A stretch of DNA of 64,000 bases from JADHLJ01 sp038146985. Its GTDB lineage: Bacteria; Pseudomonadota; Alphaproteobacteria; Thalassobaculales; Thalassobaculaceae. Position numbers and translations under genes: made by a program. The stretch lies in assembly GCA_038146985.1 (NCBI GenBank), contig JAYQSQ010000010.1:1-64000 (forward strand). The letters are read 5' to 3'. Below the pieces are notes generated by a model, which made no database searches, had not been told where the DNA came from, and was given only the letters and a program-made list of their open reading frames with translations. The stretch's first letter is position 1, and each line of letters begins with the position of its first letter. This document shows positions 35,129 to 43,237 of the stretch, in pieces.

Positions 35129-35679
35129 GAGATCGCGCCGCCGGACGATACCCGGATGTCTTCGAGCAGCCGGGTGAACCGGGTGCCGGTGCCGCGTAAC
35201 GGATCTATCCCGGGTTCGAACTCCGCCATCAGGCCATCCAAATCGATCGCGGGGAGATGCCGGCGCGCCAGTTTGAACACGCCGACATTCTCGCTCAGCA
35301 TGTGGTCCCTGTAGGTCTGGACGAAGGTCCGTCCGGCGGCGAGCAGGGTCTCGCGCATCACCGCTTCGCCGGCGACCACGTCGCGCAGGGTGGCGGCGAA
35401 GCTGCGCGTCAGATCGGCGAGCGTCACATGATCCTGCTCCAGATCGTCGAGACTGTCGCGGACCTCGGGAAACTTCCGCAGCAGGATCTGGTAGATCAGA
35501 TCCTCCTTGGGATGGTGGATCTGGTCGGGATACGTCAGGAGATAGTCGAGAACGAGCGACATCAGCGGATAGTCGGGTTCCTCGACCGCCGCGATGCTAT
35601 CGAGTTCGCCCTCGAGGATCTTGAGGAGCCCGGCGAAGGTGCGGTGGTCGGCTTCAAGGTGATCGAGGATCGTGGCCAT
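35125..35679 (-). CDS. hemerythrin HHE-domain protein
   Basis: The 184-residue helical protein has the HHE cation-binding pattern: LEADHRTF near the start, IHHPKEDLIY (about 61-70), LEQDHVTLADL (about 84-94) and YRDHMLSENVGVFKLA (about 127-142). These supply the histidine and acidic ligands of a di-iron site. Such proteins bind oxygen or NO or repair iron-sulfur centres. GGAGGG lies about 9 bases before the ATG at 35679, which is chosen over a longer open frame. It is divergent from the sulfatase gene across 183 bases. Confidence 0.82.
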   Translation of the reverse strand: MATILDHLEADHRTFAGLLKILEGELDSIAAVEEPDYPLMSLVLDYLLTYPDQIHHPKEDLIYQILLRKFPEVRDSLDDLEQDHVTLADLTRSFAATLRDVVAGEAVMRETLLAAGRTFVQTYRDHMLSENVGVFKLARRHLPAIDLDGLMAEFEPGIDPLRGTGTRFTRLLEDIRVSSGGAIS

Positions 35680-35862
35680 GAGGTTTTCCCTCCAGACGCG
35701 CTCGGTTGCCGCACGTATCCAGCACAGAGTATCCGTCATCCAAGGGCCGGGAACTTGCGCTAGATCAAATTGTCCCGGAATTCGATCGGATGGCGGGTCG
35801 ACAGCGGCGCCGGGTCATGCTCGACTCTCCGCACGGATCCCGCCGCCTGCTCGAGTGCCGAC

Positions 35863-37449
35863 ATGAAACCCGTCAAGAACATCCTGTTCATCATGTGTGA
35901 TCAGCTAAGGGCGGATTACCTGTCCTGTTACGGCCACCCGCACCTGCACACGCCGCATATCGACGCATTGGCGGAGCGGGGCGTCCGCTTCACGCGGGCC
36001 TATTGCCAGTCGCCGATCTGCGGGCCGTCGCGGATGTCGTTCTACACGGGTCGGTACATGTTTTCGCACGGCGCGTCCTGGAACAATTATCCGCTCAGGG
36101 TGGACGAGCGGACCATGGGCGATTACCTGCGCCCGCTTGGCAGGCGCGTGGTGCTGGTCGGCAAGACCCATATGGCGGCGGACCGGGAAGGCATGGCCAG
36201 GCTTGGTCTCGACCCGGTCTCAGAGCTCGGCGTGCTGGTGTCCGAATGCGGTTTCGAGCCGTTCGAACGGGATGATGGCCTGCATCCCGACGCCTCGGTG
36301 AAGCCGGATCTCGCCTACAACGACTACCTGCGCGCCCGGGGGCATAACGCGCCCAATCCCTGGCATAGCTCGGCAAACTCGATCGAAGGCGAGGGCGGCG
36401 AGACCCTCAGCGGCTGGTACTGGGGTCATTCCAGGGGCGCGGCGAAGGTCGCGGAGGAGGATTCCGAAACCGCCTACATGACCGACCGGGCGATGCAGTT
36501 CGTCACCGAGGCGGGAGAGGCGCCCTGGGTCATGCATCTCAGCTACATCAAGCCGCATTGGCCCTATGTGGTGCCGGAACCCTATGCCTCGATGTATGGC
36601 GCCGGCGATATCGTGCCGGTGGTGCGCAGCGAAGCCGAAAAGCGCGATCCGCATCCCGTCTACGCAGCCTTCATGCGGCATCGCGACAGCGCCGTGTTCA
36701 ACCGCCCGGAGGCGCGGGAGACGATCATCCCCGCCTATATGGGCCTGGTGAAGCAGATCGACGACCATATCGGACGGCTGATGCGCTTTCTTGAGGATCG
36801 CGGGGCGCTTGATGACACGATGATCGTGTTCACCTCGGACCATGGCGACTATCTGGGGGACCATTGGCTGGGCGAGAAGGACTTGTTCCATGAGCCTTCC
36901 ATCCGCTTGCCGATGATCGTCGTCGATCCCCGGTCCGGGGCGGACGCGACACGCGGGACCGTCGATGGCCGCTTCGTCGAGTCCATCGATCTGGTCCCGA
37001 CCTTCGTCGAGGCCGCGGGCGGCGCCGTCCAGGCGCACCGCATGGAAGGCCGATCCCTGCTGCCGTTGCTGCACGGCTCGGCGGGCGCTTGGCGGGAATA
37101 TGCAATCTGCGAGAGCGACTATTCCGGCCGGCCGGCCCGGGCGGATCTCGGGATCGAGCCTTGGGACGCCCGATCCTTCATGATCCGCACCGAGCGGTGG
37201 AAGTACGTTCTTCACCAGAAGTACCGCCCGCAGTTGTTCGATCTGGAGGCGGATCCGGATGAATTCATCGACCTTGGCGACGCGCCGGAACACGCGCGGG
37301 TTCGCTCGGACCTGCATGAGGCGCTGTTCACATGGATGCGCGATCGCCGGTTGCGGGTGACCATGTCCGAGGAGCGCATCCGCGCCAACCCGACCGACGC
37401 CAGCGTGCGCGGCATCTATATCGGGCACTGGAGGCCCGATGATGTTTAG
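35863..37449 (+). CDS. sulfatase / phosphonate monoester hydrolase family protein
   Basis: The 528-residue protein has the alkaline-phosphatase-superfamily layout. Asp13 (CDQLRADYL) and the sulfatase signature ICGPSRMSFYTGR, with Cys53 for conversion to formylglycine, are at the N terminus; metal ligands follow at SDHGDYLGDHWL (about 324-335). Aromatic sulfatases and phosphonate monoester hydrolases share this plan. No signal peptide is obvious, so a cytoplasmic location is likely. The ATG at 35863 starts at the family-conserved KPVKNILFIMCD. Confidence 0.83.
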   Translation: MKPVKNILFIMCDQLRADYLSCYGHPHLHTPHIDALAERGVRFTRAYCQSPICGPSRMSFYTGRYMFSHGASWNNYPLRVDERTMGDYLRPLGRRVVLVGKTHMAADREGMARLGLDPVSELGVLVSECGFEPFERDDGLHPDASVKPDLAYNDYLRARGHNAPNPWHSSANSIEGEGGETLSGWYWGHSRGAAKVAEEDSETAYMTDRAMQFVTEAGEAPWVMHLSYIKPHWPYVVPEPYASMYGAGDIVPVVRSEAEKRDPHPVYAAFMRHRDSAVFNRPEARETIIPAYMGLVKQIDDHIGRLMRFLEDRGALDDTMIVFTSDHGDYLGDHWLGEKDLFHEPSIRLPMIVVDPRSGADATRGTVDGRFVESIDLVPTFVEAAGGAVQAHRMEGRSLLPLLHGSAGAWREYAICESDYSGRPARADLGIEPWDARSFMIRTERWKYVLHQKYRPQLFDLEADPDEFIDLGDAPEHARVRSDLHEALFTWMRDRRLRVTMSEERIRANPTDASVRGIYIGHWRPDDV

Positions 37450-37475
37450 GGACAGCTTGAACGTGTTCGACAGGA

Positions 37476-37575
37476 CCCTTCGAGACGATCGTTGCGCGAT
37501 CCCTCAGGGTGAGAGCTGAAAAAGCAAACCTACCGCTCACCCAGAGGAGCGGGCTTTTGCCCGCGTCTCGAAGGG
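37476..37575. repeat. dispersed palindromic repeat, copy 2
   Basis: A 12-base perfect inverted pair (CCCTTCGAGACG at 37476-37487, complement at 37564-37575) brackets an interior with CCTCAGGGTGAG and a CTCACCC-like half-site, the same order as copy 1 at 21704-21802. It lies between the convergent sulfatase and DUF1028 genes. The interior also contains GCTCACCCAGAGGAGCGGGC near 37535, a variation from copy 1. Confidence 0.8.
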
Positions 37576-37597
37576 GCATGTGGACAGTGGACTAAAC

Positions 37598-38296
37598 TCA
37601 CAAATTCTCGCGCGCCCAGACATCCTGGGGCGGGGTGTTCGCCGGGTCGTCCGCCCGGAGCGCGTAGTAGTCCATATAGGGCGCATACCCCGCATGGACG
37701 CGCCGCAACTCGGTGATCGCGTCATCGTGCAGATCGACCCTCAGGTTCATGTCGCGGGTGATATCGCGGCCCATGATGATAAGCGCGGCCGATCGTTCGG
37801 GCAGGGGCGTGCCATCCGCCGCCGCCTGACCGCCCGCGGCGCGGCCGGCTTCCAGGGCCTGCAACAACCGCTCGTCGAGCGTCTTGCCGGCGCTCCTTCG
37901 ATAGGCATCGGCGATGGCCGCGACGACGGCCGGGCCCGCGAGCACATTGCCGAAGGCGGCAAATCCTTCATCCACCTTATGACCGGCCCAATTCCGGCAC
38001 GACGGCCCGGTGTGCATAGCGGACCGCCCGTCCGAACCGAGGATACTTACCTGGCGATATGCGAATCCCGGGTCTGCCGATCGCAGTTGCTCCAGCGTTT
38101 CCGCCGGGCCGGCTCCGCCTTCGAGCGCCGCCATGGCCAGGGGACCGAGCCGGGGATTGGCGAAGGCCTGGGTCGACAGCACCGCTTTGCCGCGCACGAA
38201 AAACGGGCAATAGCCGCCGACGCCCAAGGAATAGGTGGCGATGCCGGCTCCGAGCCGCCCGGTCTCGGGACAGTGCGCGAGGATGGTATAGGTCAT
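37598..38296 (-). CDS. DUF1028 family protein (Ntn-hydrolase-like)
   Basis: The 232-residue protein begins MTYTILAHCPETGRLGAG and has the conserved internal region FANPRLGPLAMAALEGGAGP and SAMHTGPSCRNWAG; these match the DUF1028 family, which is Ntn-hydrolase-like and often sits with amidase or amino-acid-metabolism genes. The reaction is unknown. It follows the MFS-transporter direction on the minus strand (that gene ends 80 bases upstream), so the two may be co-transcribed. Confidence 0.78.
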   Translation of the reverse strand: MTYTILAHCPETGRLGAGIATYSLGVGGYCPFFVRGKAVLSTQAFANPRLGPLAMAALEGGAGPAETLEQLRSADPGFAYRQVSILGSDGRSAMHTGPSCRNWAGHKVDEGFAAFGNVLAGPAVVAAIADAYRRSAGKTLDERLLQALEAGRAAGGQAAADGTPLPERSAALIIMGRDITRDMNLRVDLHDDAITELRRVHAGYAPYMDYYALRADDPANTPPQDVWARENL

Positions 38297-38376
38297 GGCG
38301 GCGCTCCCTCAGATACGGTCTTCAGTCTACCGGGAAACGCCGCCGCCGCCACTCCGGCACGCCGGCTTTCAGGCAG

Positions 38377-39684
38377 TCAAAGAGCGCCGGGCCAGCGGCC
38401 GACCAGGGGGGCGTCGGCCAAAAGCCGTCTTGGGCGAGGCAGGGAAAGACGCGGCAGCCGGCCCCGCCAGAGCAACAGGGCGACGATCGCCATGTTGATG
38501 AGATTCCAAACGAAACCGTTCAGGAAGGCCGCCGTGTAGGAAAGGGTCAGGTCGAAGATCTCGCCGGATATCCAACCGCCGAGAGCCATGCCGGCCATCG
38601 TCGCCGACAGTACGAGACCGACCCGGGTGCCGGCCTGGGAGGCGGGAAAATACTCCCGGATGATCACCGCGTAGGTCGGCACGATTCCGCCCTGGAAGAG
38701 CCCGAACAGCGCCGAGACCAGATACAGCGAATAGAGCCCGTCCGCCGGCACGTAGAGCAACAGGGACAACGCCTGAAGGGAGGAACTCAGCAGCAATGTC
38801 CAGAGGGCGCCGATCCTGTCCATCAGCATGCCGAAGCCGATCCGGCTGACGACGCCCAAGCCCAGCATGATGGAGAGCATCTCGGCGCCGCGCGCCTTGC
38901 CGAGGTCAAGGTCGACGCAATAGGCCACGATATGCACCTGCGGCATCGACATGGCGATACAGCAGGCGATGCCGGCAAGGAAAAGCAGCGCCTGTAGCAC
39001 CGGAAGGGAGACCGGCGCGGGCCTGCGTCCGCTGCCCGCCGCCTGGTCCGTGGCCTCCATCGTCTCGCGCGGCGGCTTGCGGCGCAGGGCCAGGGTGAAG
39101 GGCGGGATGGTGACGACACAGATTGCCGCGATGATCAGATGCGTGTCGCGCCACCCCAGCGTTTCCATCATGGCCTCGACGACCGGCGGCCAGATCGTGC
39201 CGGCGATGTAGCTGCCGCTGGCCACCAGGGCGACGGCGATCCCCCGGCGCCGGATGAACCAATGGGAGATCGCGGCGATCAGCGGGCCGAAGGTGGAACT
39301 GGTCCCGAGCCCGCCGATCAGTACGCCCTGAAAGAACAGCAGCAGCCACAGATTCGTCGTAAAGGCCGCGCCGGCATAGCCGACCCCCATGGCGATTGAT
39401 CCGATGAGCACCGGCGTGATCACGCCAAACCGGTCGGCCAGGCGGCCCATCAGGACGTTGCCCAGCATGATCCCGATCATCACCGACGTATAGGGAAGGG
39501 AGGCGGCGCTCCGGTCGACGTCGAACTGGCTTTCCACCTCCGGCAGCAGCACCACCGACGACCACAGGCCCACCCCGCCGATACTGCCCATCATGATCGA
39601 GGCGACCAGACGCCACCACGCGTAGACGCTGTCCGCCTCGCTTGGCTTTTCCGGCCGTGCGGCCGTATCGACGGGGTTCGCCAT
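38377..39684 (-). CDS. major facilitator superfamily transporter
   Basis: The 435-residue protein has about twelve predicted membrane helices, beginning at LVASIMMGSIGGVGLW (about 25-40). The loop between helices 2 and 3 has MGRLADRFGVITPV, the MFS motif A variant, and a central cytoplasmic loop is rich in Arg and Lys. It looks like the monocarboxylate/oxalate-formate-type branch of the family, though substrate assignment is unsafe. The start at 39684 follows the only upstream Met that removes a short non-conserved extension. It is divergent from the methyltransferase gene. Confidence 0.83.
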   Translation of the reverse strand: MANPVDTAARPEKPSEADSVYAWWRLVASIMMGSIGGVGLWSSVVLLPEVESQFDVDRSAASLPYTSVMIGIMLGNVLMGRLADRFGVITPVLIGSIAMGVGYAGAAFTTNLWLLLFFQGVLIGGLGTSSTFGPLIAAISHWFIRRRGIAVALVASGSYIAGTIWPPVVEAMMETLGWRDTHLIIAAICVVTIPPFTLALRRKPPRETMEATDQAAGSGRRPAPVSLPVLQALLFLAGIACCIAMSMPQVHIVAYCVDLDLGKARGAEMLSIMLGLGVVSRIGFGMLMDRIGALWTLLLSSSLQALSLLLYVPADGLYSLYLVSALFGLFQGGIVPTYAVIIREYFPASQAGTRVGLVLSATMAGMALGGWISGEIFDLTLSYTAAFLNGFVWNLINMAIVALLLWRGRLPRLSLPRPRRLLADAPLVGRWPGAL

Positions 39685-39920
39685 GGGATGGGTATCCGAG
39701 AGAATCGGGCAGGGGTGATTTGCGCGGTTTGACGCGCTACGCAACCGCTACAGCCAAATCGCCCAGTTTGCAATTAACCGTTTGGAGCGACGCGGCCAAG
39801 GACATCTGAAATGGGGTGGAAGAATGCGCGGGCCGTGCCTGTTCCGTCGCCCTCCTTCGCCCGGCGGTTTCTGCTGTGGTAGGGTGGTTCCCTCTCGTGC
39901 CCTGGCAAGGATCTTAGGGA

Positions 39921-40628
39921 ATGTACGTTGCCCCGTTGGACCGCGCGCAGCTTCTGAGCTTCCTTCCGGAGGGCGGCGTCGTCGCCGAGATCGGTGTCGC
40001 GCTTGGGGACTTTTCCGAGCGGATCCTGCGCGAGGGACGGGCCCGGGAACTGCATTTGATCGATCCCTGGATCCATCAGGACCGCGAGGACTATCTCGTC
40101 GACGACAACAATGTTCCGGCGGACCAGCAGGAACAGCGGTACCTCGATATCCAGACCCGTTTCGCCGCCGAAATCACCGACGGCCGGGTGCATGTGCACC
40201 GCGCGTTTTCCCAAGACAAGATGCCAGAGTTCGAGGACGCTTCCCTCGACTGGGTCTATGTGGACGGGATGCACACCTATGACGCGGTGACGCGGGACCT
40301 CTCCCTATCCTGGGACAAGATCAAGGATGACGGGTTCATCCTCGGCCATGACTTCACCAACGGACCGCTGGGGCAGAAGCAGAATTTCGGCGTGGTCGAA
40401 GCGGTCAACCAATTCGTGGTCGAGCGCAAGGGCATCTTCGTCGCGATGACCATGGAGGTCTATCCGACCTATATGCTGGCCAAAAGCGTCACGCCGCGGC
40501 TCGCGACGTTCCTGGAGGAGTTCCTCTACCACACTGCCTTTGTGACCGAGATCCGCGGCATTCCCCACCGGTTCGAGCACAAGAAGATCCGGGTCAAGGA
40601 CAAGGGCATCCACTATTTCTCCTACTGA
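39921..40628 (+). CDS. class I SAM-dependent methyltransferase
   Basis: The 235-residue protein has motif I VVAEIGVALGDFS (about 20-32), LHLIDPW (about 44-50) and a motif IV-like SLDWVYVDGMHTYD (about 109-122), fitting the methyltransferase-24 type often found with sugar or lipopolysaccharide genes. The C-terminal part has no extra domain. A GGATC-like site rather than a classic SD precedes the ATG. It is convergent with the LLM oxidoreductase, with a short inverted repeat between (40628-40642). Confidence 0.8.
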   Translation: MYVAPLDRAQLLSFLPEGGVVAEIGVALGDFSERILREGRARELHLIDPWIHQDREDYLVDDNNVPADQQEQRYLDIQTRFAAEITDGRVHVHRAFSQDKMPEFEDASLDWVYVDGMHTYDAVTRDLSLSWDKIKDDGFILGHDFTNGPLGQKQNFGVVEAVNQFVVERKGIFVAMTMEVYPTYMLAKSVTPRLATFLEEFLYHTAFVTEIRGIPHRFEHKKIRVKDKGIHYFSY

Positions 40629-40642
40629 ACCGGCGACCGGTT
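40628..40642. terminator. short hairpin between convergent genes
   Basis: AACCGG and CCGGTT flank a CGA loop immediately after the methyltransferase stop. The stem is six base pairs and no T-tract follows, so its role as terminator is uncertain. Confidence 0.3.
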
Positions 40643-40655
40643 ACCGGGCCGCGCT

Positions 40656-41534
40656 TCAGCCTGCCGGCGCAAAGGCGTCCAGCGCCTTCGGATCGGCGCC
40701 GGTGCCGCCATCCGGCTTGAAAGCCTGAAGGACCACCTGATCCGCGCCCGCCGCCCGGTGCGCCTCAATGCAGTCCCGGATCTGCTTCTCGCCGCCCCAG
40801 ACCACCATCGCGTCGAGGAAGCGGGGGGCGCCCTCGCCGGTGACCTCGTCCTCGCTGAAGCCAAGCCGGAACCAGTTGTTGCGGTAGTTCGGCAGCGCCA
40901 TGTAGCGGGTCATCTGCTGCTGGGCGACGGCGCGGGCCGTGCTCTGGTCCGAGGTAAGGCAGATCTTCTGCTCGACGCAGAGCCAGGCGTCGGGACCCAG
41001 GATCTGACGCGCCTCGGCGGTGTGCTCCGGCGTCACGCAATAGGGCAGCGCTCCCTTGGCGGCATCCCGGGAAAGGGCCAGCATGTTCGGGCGCAAGGCA
41101 GCCAGGACGACATTGCGGTCGTCGATTTTGATCGTCGGATCGATATTGGCCGCCGCCATGGCGTCGAGATAGGCGCGCATGGTGGTGACCGGCTTGCCGT
41201 AATCGTGGCCTCGGGCGCCCTGGACCAGTGGAATGTGGGAGACACCCAGACCGAGAATGAAACGGCCGCCATGCAGCCGGTTGAGGCTGTCATGTCCCTG
41301 GGCCGAGGTCACCGCGTCGCGGGCGTAGATGTTCGCGATGCCGCTGGCGACGGTGAGCCGGCTGGTCTTGGACAGCAGGAAGCCGCCCAGCGCCAGGCAT
41401 TCGTAGGAGAGACTCTCCGGATACCAGAGCGTGTCGTAGCCACGCCGCTCCACGCCCGTCGCCAGCTCGGCGATGCCTGCCTGGTCCAGAACATTGGTGG
41501 AGCACCAGATGCCGAGGCCGGATGGTTTCTTCAT
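40656..41534 (-). CDS. LLM class (F420- or FMN-dependent) oxidoreductase
   Basis: The 292-residue protein begins KKPSGLGIWCSTNVLDQAG, matching the TIGR03620-like group of luciferase-family oxidoreductases often annotated as F420-dependent, though an alphaproteobacterial host would more plausibly use FMN. The YDTLWYPESLSYE segment (about 34-46) and RFILGLGVSHIPLV (about 90-103) are family-typical. Its position before the hydantoinase genes, 47 bases away on the same strand, suggests a single transcript with them, but a shared function is not clear. Confidence 0.78.
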   Translation of the reverse strand: MKKPSGLGIWCSTNVLDQAGIAELATGVERRGYDTLWYPESLSYECLALGGFLLSKTSRLTVASGIANIYARDAVTSAQGHDSLNRLHGGRFILGLGVSHIPLVQGARGHDYGKPVTTMRAYLDAMAAANIDPTIKIDDRNVVLAALRPNMLALSRDAAKGALPYCVTPEHTAEARQILGPDAWLCVEQKICLTSDQSTARAVAQQQMTRYMALPNYRNNWFRLGFSEDEVTGEGAPRFLDAMVVWGGEKQIRDCIEAHRAAGADQVVLQAFKPDGGTGADPKALDAFAPAG

Positions 41535-41581
41535 GTCTTGTCTCCGATGAAAAGCTGTGACCGGTTTGTCTTTGGATGCCC

Positions 41582-43237
41582 CTAGGCCGGGACCGTGACC
41601 TTGCGATCCGCGATATCCGCAACCCGCCGGGCCGGCTCGCGGGAGGCCGGTTCGCCATGACCGCCGCCACCGGCAGTCTCGACGATGACCCGGTCGCCCG
41701 GACCCAGCCGGCCGACGGTCTTGGAATGGATGATCTCGTCGCCGCCGGCCGCCCGCCGGATCGTTGAGACGGCGCGAGCCCCGGCTCCGCCGCCGAGACG
41801 GCCCTTGGCGGGATGGACATGGCGCTCGCCGCGATGGGTGAAGACCACGTCGCCGGCCAGGATCTCGTATTCCCGCACCAGGCCGAGCCCGCCGCGAAAG
41901 GCGCCGTCGCCACCGGAATCGGCGCGCAGCTCGGTACGGTGCACCCGGATCGGCGCGTCCATCTCCAGTGCTTCCACCGGCAGGTTCATGCAGTTTGTGC
42001 CGTCGGTCTCGATCACGTCGACCCCGTCCATCCCCTGCGAAGCGCCGCTGCCCGAGGCGATCAGCTCGCCGATGACATAGCGGCTGCCGTCGGGCCGGGC
42101 GCCGCCGAAGGCCAGCAGCAGCATTTCTCCCGCCGCGTCGGCGGGGGCCCGCTCGGGCATCGCCTGGGCCAGCGCGCCGACGATGCAGCCGGAGATCCGT
42201 TTGATCGTCGAGGTTCGCGCATTCACCGGCGCCGGCTCGCGCGGATTGACGAGGGAACCTTCCGGCAGACGCAGCGTAATCGGACGGAAGCAGCCGCCGT
42301 TGGTCGGAATCTCCGGATCGGTCATCGCATGGACGGCGAAATAGGCCGCGGCATGGGAGCCCGACGGCATGCAGTTGAAGGGCCCGCGCACCTGGGCGGC
42401 GGTGCCGGCGAAATCGACCTCGACGGTGTCGTCGGCCACCGTCACCGCGACTTCGATCCGGATCGGGCTGTCCATGTCGATCCCGTCATTGTCGAGGAAA
42501 TCGTGATAGCGGTAGACGCCGTCGGGAATGGCCCGGATCGCGGCGCGAGTCATGTGCTCGGAGCGGGCGAGGAGGTCGGCAAAGATCGCGCCCAATGTCG
42601 CCGCGCCATGGCGTTCGGCCAGCTCGCGCAACCGGCGCCGGCCGATCTCGCAGGCCGCGACCTGGGCGTTGAGATCGCCCGTGAAACTGTCGGGCATCCG
42701 CACGTTGAGGCGCAGCATCTTCATCAGGGTCTCGTTGACCACGCCGCTTTCCATGAACTTCAGCGGCGGAATCCGGATGCCTTCCTGATAGATCTCGGTC
42801 GCGTTGGTCGGAACCGAGCCCGGCGACATGCCGCCGACATCCTGGTGATGGGTCATCGCGGCGCTGAAGGCGACCGGCCGGCCCTCGGCGAAGATCGGCA
42901 TGACCAGCGCGATGTCCGGCAGATGCGTGCCCCCGAGGTAGGGGTCGTTCATCACGTAGATATCACCGTCCGCCATGGCCTCGACGGGGAATTCCTTGAG
43001 GATCGTGCGCACGACCGGGATCAGGGTGGCAAGATGGATCGGGATCGCGATCGCCTGGGCCAGGGTCTCGCCTTCCAGGGTGAACAGGCTGGCGGACGCG
43101 TCGAGCCCTTCCTTGACGATGGGGGAGAAGGAACTGCGGAACAGGGTCGACTGCATCTCGTTGGCGATGCCGTCCAGCTTGTTCCGCACCACCTCGACGG
43201 TGATCGGGTCGAGCCGGTTCTTCACATCTGCGCTCAT
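41582..43237 (-). CDS. hyuB: hydantoinase B / oxoprolinase family subunit
   Basis: The 551-residue protein has the HyuB signature: DPITVEVVRNKLDGIANEMQ near the start and VMNDPYLGGTHLPDI (about 91-105), with a glycine-rich tail GPGDRVIVETAGGGGHG. HyuA and HyuB together hydrolyse cyclic amides (N-methylhydantoin, 5-oxoproline) or carboxylate ketones in an ATP-dependent way. The ATG overlaps the hyuA stop in an ATGA arrangement, so the two are translationally coupled. Confidence 0.87.
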   Translation of the reverse strand: MSADVKNRLDPITVEVVRNKLDGIANEMQSTLFRSSFSPIVKEGLDASASLFTLEGETLAQAIAIPIHLATLIPVVRTILKEFPVEAMADGDIYVMNDPYLGGTHLPDIALVMPIFAEGRPVAFSAAMTHHQDVGGMSPGSVPTNATEIYQEGIRIPPLKFMESGVVNETLMKMLRLNVRMPDSFTGDLNAQVAACEIGRRRLRELAERHGAATLGAIFADLLARSEHMTRAAIRAIPDGVYRYHDFLDNDGIDMDSPIRIEVAVTVADDTVEVDFAGTAAQVRGPFNCMPSGSHAAAYFAVHAMTDPEIPTNGGCFRPITLRLPEGSLVNPREPAPVNARTSTIKRISGCIVGALAQAMPERAPADAAGEMLLLAFGGARPDGSRYVIGELIASGSGASQGMDGVDVIETDGTNCMNLPVEALEMDAPIRVHRTELRADSGGDGAFRGGLGLVREYEILAGDVVFTHRGERHVHPAKGRLGGGAGARAVSTIRRAAGGDEIIHSKTVGRLGPGDRVIVETAGGGGHGEPASREPARRVADIADRKVTVPA